Positions 1 through 9,949 of a stretch of 64,000 nt of DNA are shown here, one piece after another; position 1 is the first letter of the stretch, and each line of letters opens with the position of its first letter. Made by a program: the position numbers and the translations under genes. The DNA is from Micropruina sp. GTDB taxonomy: Bacteria; Actinomycetota; Actinomycetes; Propionibacteriales; Propionibacteriaceae. The notes beneath the pieces are model-generated. The model was not told the origin of the DNA. It was given only the letters and a program-made list of their open reading frames with translations, and did not search any database. The stretch lies in the NCBI GenBank assembly GCA_016711205.1, contig JADJTM010000001.1, positions 1,488,001-1,552,000 of the forward strand, in the 5' to 3' direction.

Positions 1-396
1 CGCGCCGAGCTCTCGCGGCTGCGGGCCCAGCTGGCGCCGGTCAACCTGGGCTCCAAGCCGTACCGGCTGCCCCGGGTCACCTCTGATGTGGCCGAGGTGT
101 CGGCCGATCTGGACGGGGCGCGGCTGCGGGCGGCGATCGCCCGGTACCGGGGCCCGGTGCTACCCACGTCGCAGGCGCCGGGGGTGACCCGGATCCGCGA
201 CGATCTGCACCGGCGACTGCGTGGACGGCTGCTGGCCGGCACCGATCCCGATGCTCTGCTGGCCTTCGCCGACACCCCGTTCGGGCGTGATGATCTGGCG
301 GTGTGGTCGCGGGCACTGGCGGTGCTGCCGCCGAGTTCGCCACGGCGTCCGGAGGTCATCGCGCGCCTGCGGGCACTCGACCTGGCCCTGCGCTGA
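1..396 (+). CDS. C-terminal part of a GAF-type transcriptional regulator (5' end outside window)
   Basis: The reading frame is open from base 1 to the TGA ending at 396, so the upstream part lies outside the window. The visible 131 residues begin RAELSRLRAQLAPVNLGS and continue with RLPRVTSDVAEVSADLD and a YRGPVLPTSQAPGV stretch. From memory this is the typical C-terminal tail of the GAF-domain regulators that sit just upstream of aldehyde dehydrogenase plus DUF779 pairs in actinomycetes. The GAF domain itself cannot be seen here. The location directly before the aldehyde dehydrogenase gene suggests that it senses a substrate and controls that pair. That role is inferred from context. Confidence 0.6.
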   Translation, partial: RAELSRLRAQLAPVNLGSKPYRLPRVTSDVAEVSADLDGARLRAAIARYRGPVLPTSQAPGVTRIRDDLHRRLRGRLLAGTDPDALLAFADTPFGRDDLAVWSRALAVLPPSSPRRPEVIARLRALDLALR

Positions 397-500
397 CGGC
401 ACGGCTGCAACCTCGGCGCAACGTGGGCCGTCCTAACCTTCGGCACACGTGGCCGGAGGGGCGGGCCGCGTCCACATCGGCCAGACGAGGGAGTCGCCAG

Positions 501-2024
<1,524 letters not shown>

Positions 2025-2040
2025 TGCCTGCGCCACGGCG

Positions 2041-2466
2041 ATGACCGTGCGACGTGTGGACGTCACCGACCAGGCGGCGGCGATGATCCGCCGCCTGGTC
2101 GGCGAGCACGGCCCGGTGATGTTCCACCAGTCGGGTGGCTGCTGCGACGGGTCGTCCCCGATGTGCTACCCGAAGGGTGACTTCATCACCGGCGACGCGG
2201 ACGTGCTGCTGGGCACGATCGGCGTGGGGACGTCCGATGCGGTCGAGTCGCCGGAGAGTGACGTCGTGGAGGTCTGGATGAGCGCCGCCCAGTTCGCCTA
2301 CTGGCGGCACACCCACCTGACCATCGACATCGTGCCCGGACGCGGTGCGGGCTTCTCGTTGGAGGGTCCGACCGGTTTCCGGTTCCTGATCCGCTCGCGG
2401 CTGTTCACGCCGGAGGAGTACACCGAACTGGGCGAGCCACCGCCGCAGGTGGGGCTGGTGGGCTAG
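2041..2466 (+). CDS. DUF779 family protein
   Basis: A 141-residue protein of the DUF779 family, almost always encoded beside an AldB/ExaC-type aldehyde dehydrogenase, as here. A conserved Cys cluster (SGGCCDGSSPMCYP, residues about 32-45) suggests metal or redox chemistry, but the family has no established function that I know of. It probably assists or protects the dehydrogenase. It is co-directional with the dehydrogenase gene and begins 16 bases after it. No good ribosome-binding site is visible before ATG 2041, which fits translational coupling. Confidence 0.85.
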   Translation: MTVRRVDVTDQAAAMIRRLVGEHGPVMFHQSGGCCDGSSPMCYPKGDFITGDADVLLGTIGVGTSDAVESPESDVVEVWMSAAQFAYWRHTHLTIDIVPGRGAGFSLEGPTGFRFLIRSRLFTPEEYTELGEPPPQVGLVG

Positions 2467-2479
2467 CCGCCACGGCAGG

Positions 2480-2515
2480 CGAGGGGACGGTCACCGGACT
2501 GGGACCTTCCCCTCG
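2480..2515. terminator. Bidirectional hairpin terminator between DUF779 and tesB
   Basis: CGAGGGGA (from 2480) pairs with TCCCCTCG (ending 2515), with further GGTC/GACC pairing inside. The hairpin sits in the 60-base gap between two convergent genes and probably ends both transcripts. Confidence 0.6.
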
Positions 2516-2526
2516 TCGGTCGGATG

Positions 2527-3378
2527 TCAGTCGATCAACCGGATCAGTCCCTGCTGCGCGCACGAGGCGGCGAAGGTGCCGGACTGGCTGAACAGCCGAC
2601 CCTGCGCGAAACCCAGGGCCCCGGACGCCGAGGGCGAGACCTGGTCGTACAGCAGCCACTCATCAGCCCGCACCGGACGGTGGAACCACATCGCATGATC
2701 GATGGACGCGGCCTGCAGCTGGGGCGACATGAACTCGACCGGATGGCTCACCGTGCTGACCGACAGCAGCGAGATGTCCGAGAGGTAGGCCAGCAGCATC
2801 TGGTGCACCCGCGGATCGTCCGGCAGCCGCGACTCGGCGCGGATCCACAGCTGCAGATGTGACTGACCACTCGCGCCGGCCTGGGCCGGCTCGCGCACGT
2901 AGCGGACGTCCAGCGCCCCCCACTCCATCTCCCAGAAGGCGGCCCGGCGCGCCGAACGCTCGCCCAGCACCACGGCCGCGGGCCGGCACTCGTCCGGCGG
3001 TGGCAGGTCGCTGGGCAGCGGGTCGGCATGGTCGAGGCCGTCCTCGTGCGCGTGGAACGAGCAGACCATCGAGAAGATCGGACGGCCGTCCTGCCGGGCC
3101 ACCACGCGACGCTGGCTGAAGGTGCGTCCGTCACGGGTGGTTTCGACCAGGTACAGGATCTGCGTGGCCGGCGACCCCGGCCGCAGGAAGTAGGCGTTGA
3201 GCGAGTGTGCGAGCCGGTCGGGCGCGACGGTGCGATAGGCGGCCGCCAGCGCTTGGGCGAGCACCTGGCCGCCGAACGAGCGCTGCAGCGAGGTTTCGGG
3301 CTGGGGGCCGCGGAACAGGTCGGTGTCGAGCTTCTCCAGGTGCAACAGGCCCAGCAGCTCGTCCGTGGTGCGGGGCAC
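2527..3378 (-). CDS. tesB: Acyl-CoA thioesterase II (TesB family)
   Basis: Hydrolyses acyl-CoA to free acid and CoA in the cytosol. The 283 residues form the double hot-dog TesB protein: N-terminal FGGQVLAQALAAAYRTV and LNAYFLRPGS, and C-terminal WFHRPVRADEWLLYDQ and SGTFAASCAQQGLIR, which contain the Asp, Ser/Thr and Gln positions used by this family. Length agrees with E. coli TesB (286 residues). The start is a GTG, three bases after the stop of the PAC2 gene, so the two are probably co-translated. Its physiological acyl-CoA is unknown. Confidence 0.92.
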   Translation of the reverse strand: MPRTTDELLGLLHLEKLDTDLFRGPQPETSLQRSFGGQVLAQALAAAYRTVAPDRLAHSLNAYFLRPGSPATQILYLVETTRDGRTFSQRRVVARQDGRPIFSMVCSFHAHEDGLDHADPLPSDLPPPDECRPAAVVLGERSARRAAFWEMEWGALDVRYVREPAQAGASGQSHLQLWIRAESRLPDDPRVHQMLLAYLSDISLLSVSTVSHPVEFMSPQLQAASIDHAMWFHRPVRADEWLLYDQVSPSASGALGFAQGRLFSQSGTFAASCAQQGLIRLID

Positions 3379-3381
3379 GGG

Positions 3382-4281
3382 TCAGCCTCGGCCGTCGTTG
3401 GAGTCGTCCTGCTCGGCGAGGAACTGCTCGACCGCGGCACCGATCTCGTCAGCGGTCGGAACGGCTGCGCGTCCGGATTCGGCCAGCTGGTCGTACTGCT
3501 CCTCAAGGGCGGCCAGGACGGCGGGGAACTCGGAATCGTCCTGCACCTCGGCCTGGATCGTGGCGAGTTGCTGTTGCGCCTCGTCATCGAGCGCGCCGAC
3601 CGGAATGTGCAGACCGGCGGCCTCGTTCATGCGCCGCAGCACCGCCGCCGTCGCCTGGGGGAAGGTCGCCTGCGAGAGGTAGTGCGGCACGTGCGCGACG
3701 AAGCCCAGGCCGGTCAGGCCGGCGTGACCACCGCGGTACTCCAGCATGGCCGAGAAGCTGCCGGGAATCTGGATGCGGTCGATCCACAACGGGTTGCCGC
3801 CGGCGCGTTCGGGGTCGGTCGAGTGCGACGTGACCAGGGTGGTACGGGTGTGCGGCACGGCCATCGGCACCCCACTGCCGGTGAGCAGCAGTGCCGAATC
3901 GAGACGCTCGGCGATGCCCAGCACGGCCTGCGCCATGCGGCGCCACTGGGTGTCGGGTTCGGGGCCGGTGAGTAGCAGGAACGGGGTTCCCTCAGCGTCG
4001 GTGACCTTGTGCAACAACAGGGAGAAGTCGGTCATCGACACCCAGGTGTTGGTGTCGAACACCATCTGCGGACGCCGGCTGCGGTAGTCGTGCAGCTGGT
4101 CGTGGTCGAACTCGGCCAGCACCTCGTGTTCGCAGCTGGCCAGAATGTGGGCGGCCAGGTTGCGGCTGACCGCGGCCGCGTCGACGTAACCCTCGAACAG
4201 GTGGATCAGCACCGGACGAGCCCCGCTCAGACCGGCCCACACCTCGGGGTTGAACGTGTACAGCAACCGTGGATCGAGCAC
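3382..4281 (-). CDS. PAC2 family protein (proteasome assembly chaperone-like)
   Basis: About 299 residues, beginning VLDPRLLYTFNPEVWAG. It has the PAC2-family pattern: an early LIHLFEGYVDAAA segment, a DTNTWVSMTDFSLLLHKV region, GSGVPMAVPHTRTT, and a FVAHVPHYLSQATFPQATA segment, followed by a helical, acidic tail. PAC2 proteins are known in actinobacteria, where they are often linked to the Pup-proteasome system, but a direct function is not established. GTG 4281 was chosen because conserved sequence starts there and a GGG-containing site lies eight bases upstream. The open frame continues upstream into Arg/Pro-rich non-conserved sequence. It is the first gene of a pair with tesB. Confidence 0.85.
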   Translation of the reverse strand: MLDPRLLYTFNPEVWAGLSGARPVLIHLFEGYVDAAAVSRNLAAHILASCEHEVLAEFDHDQLHDYRSRRPQMVFDTNTWVSMTDFSLLLHKVTDAEGTPFLLLTGPEPDTQWRRMAQAVLGIAERLDSALLLTGSGVPMAVPHTRTTLVTSHSTDPERAGGNPLWIDRIQIPGSFSAMLEYRGGHAGLTGLGFVAHVPHYLSQATFPQATAAVLRRMNEAAGLHIPVGALDDEAQQQLATIQAEVQDDSEFPAVLAALEEQYDQLAESGRAAVPTADEIGAAVEQFLAEQDDSNDGRG

Positions 4282-4514
4282 GTCGGCAACCCTACCGCGC
4301 GGCCTCGGCGGGGCCCGCGGTCTTCGCCCACGGCGTACCGGCGGCAGGTGCAGCGCACCTGAGCGCAGGACTGTCATGCCTATCAGAGGGAGTTTCTGAG
4401 ATCCTGACACCAGTCGAGAGCTCGACCCGCGACACGCCGTGCAACATGTCCACTCCTGCGGGTCAATTCAGAAATGAGCGAGAATCGAGCACATGTACCC
4501 TCGCACCGCGGAGG

Positions 4515-7500
4515 CTAGAGCCCCACGGCCGCCATCGCTGTCCGGATCCGCTTGGCCGACACCGGGGCCGCGGTGCCCAGCGACTGCGCGAACAGGCTCA
4601 CCCGCAGTTCTTCGAGCAGCCAGCCGACGTCCGCCACCTCGGCCGGCAGCGGGCCGGCCGGTAACCGGGCGCACAGTGCCGCGTACTCATCCTCCAACGG
4701 CTCGATCACCTCGGCGTTCAACCGGTCGCGGGCCGGGTTCAGCTTCGCGGCCGCCAACCGCACTTCGATCGCGTGCAGGTAGCGCGGCAGCCGCTGCCAG
4801 TGCGGATCGGGGGTGCCCGCGATGAAGCCCCGATGCACCAGCCCGGCCAGCTGCTCGGTCACGTCCGAGCGCACGGACGGAGCCGCGTCCGGCAAGGCGA
4901 GTTGCACCCGCTGGTGCCGCTGCAACACGTCACCGGCGGTGTTGACCACGGCCAGCATGCGGTCGGCCGCCTCGGCGCGCACCCGGTCGCGCAGCGCCGT
5001 GAAGGCGTCCGGATCGCGCACCCGCCACGGGTCGCCGGCGGCCAGGATCAGCGTCTCGATGGCCGCAAGCCGGGCGTCGGCCAGCAGGGCGGGCACCGAC
5101 GGGTAGGGCGAGGCCGCGAGCGCGAACTTGACCGGGTTGCTCAGCCGTGAAACGACCCAGTTGGTGGGGTCGGGGCTGGTCAGCGCGACCAGCCGGCGCA
5201 GTCCCAGCCGGTGCGAGCGATGCGCTTCGGACGGGGCCGCGTACACCGTCACCCCCACCCGGTCGCCGCCGTCGGACAAGGCCGGATACCCGACCACGGC
5301 ACCGTCCACCCGTTCGGCGATCGTGCCGAAGTCCCAGCTGCGGGCACCGGGGTGGGTGTGTGCGGACGCCTCGGCGTTGAGTTCGGCGCGCACCTTCGAG
5401 CCGAGCTGTTCGGCCAGCGCCGGCAGATCCTTGCCGGCGGCCACCTCGGTGCCGTCGCGGGTGACGACGAACCGTACCCGCAGGTGGTCGGGCACCGCGT
5501 CGAACTGCCAGGCGTCCGCGGGCACCTGCACCCCGGTCAGGGTCCTGACCGCCCGGCCCAGGCCATCGATCAACGACTCCCCCGCGACCCGGTGCTCGTC
5601 CTGGTCCAACCACGCAACGGCGCGGCGGGCGGTGTCGGGGGCCGGCACCAGCCTGGCCCGCCACTGCTTCGGCAGACCCCGCACGAGTGCGGTGACCAGG
5701 TCGCCGCGCAGCCCCGGAATCTGCCAGCCGAAGTCGTCGGCCTTGACCCGGTTGAGCTGGGCCAGCTCGATCGTGACCGTGACGCCGTCCCGGCCCGAGC
5801 CGGGGTCGAACACATAGCTCACCGGAAGGTCGAGTTCGCCGGCGCTCCAGTGGTCGGGATACTCCGAGGCGTCCACCCGATCACCGTCGGGCAGCAGCAC
5901 GTCCGAGGGCAGGTCGAGCAGGTGCTCGTCGCGGCGCCGGGCATCGCGCCACCAGCGATCGAAGTGACCCACGGACACCGCGTCGGCCGGCACCCGGGCG
6001 TCGTAGAAGTCGTACAGGGCCGCGTCGTCGGCCAGCAGGTCATGGCGGCGGGTGCGCTCGGCCAGCTCTTCGGCAGCCTGCCGGGCAGCCTCGTTGCGCG
6101 CCCAGAAATGGTGCCGGGTGTGCCACTGCCCCTCCACCAACGCCGACTGGATGAACAGCCGCCGCGACTCGTCGGGGTCGATCCGGCCGTAGCTGACCGT
6201 CCGTCCGGCCACGATCGGCACGCCGAGCAGGGTGACCCGCTCCGTCGCCACGGCCTGCCCACTGCGGGCCGACCAGCGCGGTTCGGAATACGTGCGGCTG
6301 AGCAGGTGCGCGCCCACCTCTTCGACCCAGGCTTCCTCGATCGGAGCGACGCTGCGCGCCCACAACCGGGTGGTTTCGACCAGCTCGACCGCCATCACCA
6401 GCGGCGGGTTGATCCGCGCCGCCGACGATCCCGGGCTGATCGCGAAGCGGGTGCCGCGCGCACCGAGGTACTCACGCAGCCCGCGCCGCCGTTCGCCCGG
6501 ACGGGTGGTGGTGCGCTCGTCCAACAGGCCGACGTGCGACAGCAGCCCGGACAGCACCGCGATGTGCACCCGGTCGAGGCCGGCGGGGTCGCTGTTGCGG
6601 TTCATGCCCAGGTCGCGGCAGACGGTCTTGAGTTGCTCGTTGAGGTCCTCCCACTCACGCACCCGCAGAAAGTTCAGGTACTCCTCCCGGCACATGCGGC
6701 GAAAAGCGTTGCCGGAGCGCTCTTTGCGAGCGGCGCGCAAATAGCGCCACAGCCGCAGCAGGGCCGTGATGTCGGACGGATCGCGTGTCGCGTCCGCGCT
6801 GCCCGCCGGCTCGCCCTCGGCGATCTCGCTGAAGAACCGCCGGTGCAGGGCGTCCGCCTGCTGCTGATGCTCGGTGGGCCGGTCGCGGACGTCCTGCACG
6901 GTGAGCCCGGCCACCACCGCCTGGGCCTCGCGCAGACAGCCCTGCCGCTCGGCTTCGACCAGCATGCGGCCCAGCCGCGGGTCGACGGGCAGGCGCGCCA
7001 ACTGATGCCCGATCGGAGTGAGCCGGACGTGTGCCCCGTGCCCGCGCCGTCGACCGCCGCCGGTGGAGCCGGCCGAGACCCCACCGGACGAGATCCCGGC
7101 ATTCGCCGGGATGACGGAGAGCGCCGGGATGACGGAGGGCGACGAGATCCCGGCATTCGCCGGGATGACGGAGGGGGCCGGGATGACGGAGGGGGCCGAG
7201 ATCCCGGCATTCGCCGGGATGACGGAGGGCGACGCGACGACGGAGGGCGCCGGGACGACGGACGACGCTGGGACGACGGGGCGGGTCTGGCTGCGGTCGT
7301 CCTCGATCGCACCCAGTTCGCGCAGCAGTCTCAACCCGTCGCTGATCTGCGCCGAGTCGGGAGGCTCGACGAACGGGAAGCGTTCGATGTCGCCCAGCCG
7401 GGCCTGCGCCATCTGCAGGATCACCGCAGCCAGGTTGGTGCGCAGGATCTCGGGTTCGGTGAACTCCTGACGGCCCTCGAAGTCATCCTCGCTGTACAGC

Positions 7501-8543
7501 CGGATGCAGACGCCGGGCGCGACCCGTCCGCACCGTCCGGCCCGCTGGTTTGCCGAGGCCTGCGAGATCGCCTCGATCGGCAGCCGCTGCACCTTGGTGC
7601 GCGCGGAGTAGCGCGAGATGCGGGCGAAGCCCGGATCGACCACCGAGCGGATGCCGGGCACCGTGAGCGAAGTCTCGGCGACGTTGGTGGCCAGCACCAC
7701 CCGCAGCCCACTGTGCCGCGCGAACACCCGGTGCTGCTCGTGCGCGCTCAACCGGGCGTACAGCGGCAGGATCTCCACCTCGCGCGGGGTCAGCGCGCGC
7801 CAGTCCAGGGCGCCGATCGCCTCGGCCGCGTCGCGAATGTCGCGCTCGCCCGAGCAGAAGACCAGGATGTCGCCGTCGGGGCCGTCCAGCATCAGCTCGG
7901 TGACCGCGTCACAGATGCCGTCGATCACGTCGCGGTCGGTGCCCTGCTCGATCACCGGACGCCAGCGCACCTCGACCGGGTAGGTGCGTCCCGACACCTC
8001 GATGATCGGGGCGCCGCCGAAGTGCTCGCTGAACCGGGAGGTGTCGATGGTGGCCGAGGTGACGATCAGCTTGAGCTCCGGACGCCGGGGCAGCAGCTGG
8101 GCCAGGTAGCCGAGCAGAAAGTCGATGTTGAGGCTGCGTTCGTGCGCTTCGTCGATGATCAGCGTGTCGTAGCGGCGCAGGTCGCGATCATGGGCGATCT
8201 CGGCGAGCAGAATGCCGTCGGTCATCACCTTGACCCGGGTGTGCCGGCTGGTCCTGGCCGTGAAGCGCACCTGGTAGCCGACCACCTCACCCAGCGCGGT
8301 GCCGATCTCTTCGGCGATCCGCTCGGCCAGGCTGCGGGCGGCGATGCGGCGGGGTTGGGTGTGGCCGACGCGCTCGCGTCCGGCGGCCAGGCACAGCTTG
8401 GGCAGCTGGGTGGTTTTGCCGGAACCGGTTTCGCCGGCCACGATCAGCACCTGGTGGTCGCGGATCGCCGCCACGATGTCGTCGGCCCGCGCCGCGATGG
8501 GCAGCGCCTGGTCGACGGCAAGCTTCAGGGCAGGTGCGGACAC
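4515..8543 (-). CDS. hrpA: ATP-dependent RNA helicase HrpA
   Basis: DEAH/RHA-family RNA helicase of 1342 residues, acting on structured RNA and stalled ribosomes. Visible elements: Walker A GETGSGKTT at 37-45, DEAH at 131-134, motif VI QRAGRCGR near 335, the winged-helix/ratchet region after about 400, and the long HrpA C-terminal domain. The length is close to that of other HrpA proteins, and GTG 8543 lies just before conserved sequence. Odd feature: residues about 420-490 are a low-complexity insert made of an 18-residue repeat (SVIPANAGIS type), placed in the winged-helix hairpin between LRELGAI and LTPIGHQLARLPVDPRL. It is encoded by a 54-bp DNA repeat and keeps the frame. The enzyme is otherwise intact. 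Confidence 0.95.
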   Translation of the reverse strand: MSAPALKLAVDQALPIAARADDIVAAIRDHQVLIVAGETGSGKTTQLPKLCLAAGRERVGHTQPRRIAARSLAERIAEEIGTALGEVVGYQVRFTARTSRHTRVKVMTDGILLAEIAHDRDLRRYDTLIIDEAHERSLNIDFLLGYLAQLLPRRPELKLIVTSATIDTSRFSEHFGGAPIIEVSGRTYPVEVRWRPVIEQGTDRDVIDGICDAVTELMLDGPDGDILVFCSGERDIRDAAEAIGALDWRALTPREVEILPLYARLSAHEQHRVFARHSGLRVVLATNVAETSLTVPGIRSVVDPGFARISRYSARTKVQRLPIEAISQASANQRAGRCGRVAPGVCIRLYSEDDFEGRQEFTEPEILRTNLAAVILQMAQARLGDIERFPFVEPPDSAQISDGLRLLRELGAIEDDRSQTRPVVPASSVVPAPSVVASPSVIPANAGISAPSVIPAPSVIPANAGISSPSVIPALSVIPANAGISSGGVSAGSTGGGRRRGHGAHVRLTPIGHQLARLPVDPRLGRMLVEAERQGCLREAQAVVAGLTVQDVRDRPTEHQQQADALHRRFFSEIAEGEPAGSADATRDPSDITALLRLWRYLRAARKERSGNAFRRMCREEYLNFLRVREWEDLNEQLKTVCRDLGMNRNSDPAGLDRVHIAVLSGLLSHVGLLDERTTTRPGERRRGLREYLGARGTRFAISPGSSAARINPPLVMAVELVETTRLWARSVAPIEEAWVEEVGAHLLSRTYSEPRWSARSGQAVATERVTLLGVPIVAGRTVSYGRIDPDESRRLFIQSALVEGQWHTRHHFWARNEAARQAAEELAERTRRHDLLADDAALYDFYDARVPADAVSVGHFDRWWRDARRRDEHLLDLPSDVLLPDGDRVDASEYPDHWSAGELDLPVSYVFDPGSGRDGVTVTIELAQLNRVKADDFGWQIPGLRGDLVTALVRGLPKQWRARLVPAPDTARRAVAWLDQDEHRVAGESLIDGLGRAVRTLTGVQVPADAWQFDAVPDHLRVRFVVTRDGTEVAAGKDLPALAEQLGSKVRAELNAEASAHTHPGARSWDFGTIAERVDGAVVGYPALSDGGDRVGVTVYAAPSEAHRSHRLGLRRLVALTSPDPTNWVVSRLSNPVKFALAASPYPSVPALLADARLAAIETLILAAGDPWRVRDPDAFTALRDRVRAEAADRMLAVVNTAGDVLQRHQRVQLALPDAAPSVRSDVTEQLAGLVHRGFIAGTPDPHWQRLPRYLHAIEVRLAAAKLNPARDRLNAEVIEPLEDEYAALCARLPAGPLPAEVADVGWLLEELRVSLFAQSLGTAAPVSAKRIRTAMAAVGL
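7085..7280. repeat. 54-bp in-frame tandem repeat inside hrpA
   Basis: Three full units begin with GAGATCCCGGCATTCGCCGG at 7090, 7144 and 7198, an exact 54-base period. Each is followed by a shorter GCCGGGATGACGGAG-type half unit. More degenerate copies run on to about 7280. The full unit contains the palindrome ATCCCGGCATTCGCCGGGAT. The period is a multiple of three, so hrpA stays open. The core is shared with the intergenic array at 12504-12657. Confidence 0.9.
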
Positions 8544-8581
8544 GGCCGCCCAGCCTACCCCGCTGGTGCCAGCTCAGCCCC

Positions 8582-8614
8582 GATCCGGACTCAGGCCGGA
8601 TCCGGACTCAGGCC
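8582..8614. repeat. 17-bp direct repeat at the 3' end of the usp gene
   Basis: GATCCGGACTCAGGCC occurs twice, at 8582 and 8599, 17 bases apart. The second copy covers the TGA stop (8608-8610) of the universal stress protein gene. It looks like a small tandem duplication. Confidence 0.8.
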
Positions 8615-9480
8615 TTGACCAGCAACACCGGGCAGCTGGCGTAGGTCATCATGCCGCGGGCGGTGCTGCCGATCGAGTAGGTCGGAAACCGCACCACCGG
8701 CTCGAGCACCAGCAGCGAGACGCCTTCGCTGAAGGACGCCAGCTCGTCCACCGGGGATCCGTACCGCACCTCGGTGGTGATCGGCGGCGGATCGAAGTGC
8801 TCGGCGAGCACCCGCTTGATCAGGGCGGCCTGCGCCGTCACCGTCTGCGCGATCGCCGCGTCGATCTGCTGTTGGGTGACGCTGCTGCGAAAGATGCGGC
8901 TCTGCGGCGCCTTGCAGACGCTGACCACCCGCACCGGCCGGCCGGTGTACAACGGATTGCTGAGCACCCACTGCAAGGCACCGACACCCGGGCCGGCCGG
9001 GTCGAGCGCCACGCCGATCGGGCCCTGCGGATGGCTGCGTCCTTCGGCGACCACCACCAGTGGGCAGCGGACGGACGCGGCCAGCCCGACGGCGGTGGAA
9101 CCGGAGAACTGGTGGCTGTGGCCGCTGTTGGCGCGCCGTCCGACCACCACCATCGAGCAGTGCTGGCTGAGTTGGGTGAGTACCCCCACCGGCGTGCCGA
9201 CGGCGACCTTGGTCTGGATGCGGCGCTTGGCGACACCCAGCGAGTGGGCGACGCCGGCCGCCTCGGCCAGCAGCCGCCGAGCCGAGGACTGCACGTCGCT
9301 GCCGTCGAAGACGACCCCCCAGGCGCTGTTGACCACAGTGTCGTCGGCCACGTAGACGAGTTGCAGCAGCGTCTTGGTGGCGGCCGCGACCGTGGCCGCG
9401 TAGTTCAGGGCCTGGACGGCATCGTCCGAGGCGTCGTAGCCGACCAGGATCGGCGGTGGACCCGTATACGGCTTGACCAT
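8608..9480 (-). CDS. Tandem-domain universal stress protein
   Basis: 290 residues with two UspA domains (about 8-145 and 150-290). The first starts PPILVGYDASDDAVQALNYA and ends with a GRRANSG...GSTA nucleotide-loop pattern. The second, starting near GPIGVALDP, ends with SIGSTARGMMTYASCPVLLV. Two-domain Usp proteins bind ATP in several actinobacteria and are linked to hypoxia or stationary-phase survival. The gene is the third of an apparent operon after xfp and a flavin-type split-barrel protein, 37 bases behind the latter. The same combination of gene types occurs in hypoxia regulons of other actinobacteria, so a role in low-oxygen survival is inferred. Confidence 0.9.
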   Translation of the reverse strand: MVKPYTGPPPILVGYDASDDAVQALNYAATVAAATKTLLQLVYVADDTVVNSAWGVVFDGSDVQSSARRLLAEAAGVAHSLGVAKRRIQTKVAVGTPVGVLTQLSQHCSMVVVGRRANSGHSHQFSGSTAVGLAASVRCPLVVVAEGRSHPQGPIGVALDPAGPGVGALQWVLSNPLYTGRPVRVVSVCKAPQSRIFRSSVTQQQIDAAIAQTVTAQAALIKRVLAEHFDPPPITTEVRYGSPVDELASFSEGVSLLVLEPVVRFPTYSIGSTARGMMTYASCPVLLVKA

Positions 9481-9517
9481 GGCTCGCTTCCTCTTCGATG
9501 ACGAACGGTCGATGGCG

Positions 9518-9910
9518 TCAGCTTGCGGCGATCGAGCGCCCGGCGTAGTGATCGGCCGCGATGCCGATCACCAGCGGACGCTCCCCCGGCGCCCAGGGAT
9601 CGGGCATGTTGGCGGGCAGCCTGCCCACCGGGGCACCGGACCTGCCGTGCACCAGGATGCTCCACCCGGTGGACGTCTCAGCGTCCAGGTCGTCCACCTG
9701 GAACGACACCTCGAGCGGATGCACCAGTTCGGCCAGCGGTGAGCCGGCCTGGGTACGCAAGACGATCGTGTCATCGACCAGGCCGTAACTGACCGGCAGG
9801 ATCTGCACCCCGGATGCCGAGTTCCAGCCGACCCGGCCGAAGGTGCGGGTGGCCAGCAGCAGCCGGCATTCCGCCGCATCGAGAGTCGTCAGGTGCCCGT
9901 ACTGCGCCAT
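9518..9910 (-). CDS. Pyridoxamine 5'-phosphate oxidase-like FMN/F420-binding split-barrel protein
   Basis: 130 residues with the split-barrel fold: CRLLLATRTFGRVGWNSASG, ILPVSYGLVDDTIVLRT, and a VSFQVDDLD...GWSILVHGR region. Proteins of this type bind FMN, F420 or haem and often act as small redox or detoxification enzymes. The substrate cannot be assigned. ATG 9910 is preferred over the GTG at 9928 because AAGG lies about eight bases upstream. The gene sits between xfp (39-base gap) and usp (37-base gap) and is probably co-transcribed with both. Confidence 0.85.
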   Translation of the reverse strand: MAQYGHLTTLDAAECRLLLATRTFGRVGWNSASGVQILPVSYGLVDDTIVLRTQAGSPLAELVHPLEVSFQVDDLDAETSTGWSILVHGRSGAPVGRLPANMPDPWAPGERPLVIGIAADHYAGRSIAAS

Positions 9911-9949
9911 AGGGCTGACCTTACCCACAATTCAGCGCCCGCCCACATT

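Noticed and set aside
7085..7280. Possible CRISPR array or intein in hrpA
   Set aside because: The units are tandem with near-identical internal sequence, no unique spacers and no cas genes; the inserted peptide is only about 65 residues and lacks intein motifs.
5211..8618. Very long open frame (about 1135 codons) on the + strand opposite hrpA
   Set aside because: It is a shadow of hrpA caused by high GC at third codon positions. The translation is rich in Arg, Gly, Asp, Val and Gln, matches no domain, and has no ribosome-binding site.
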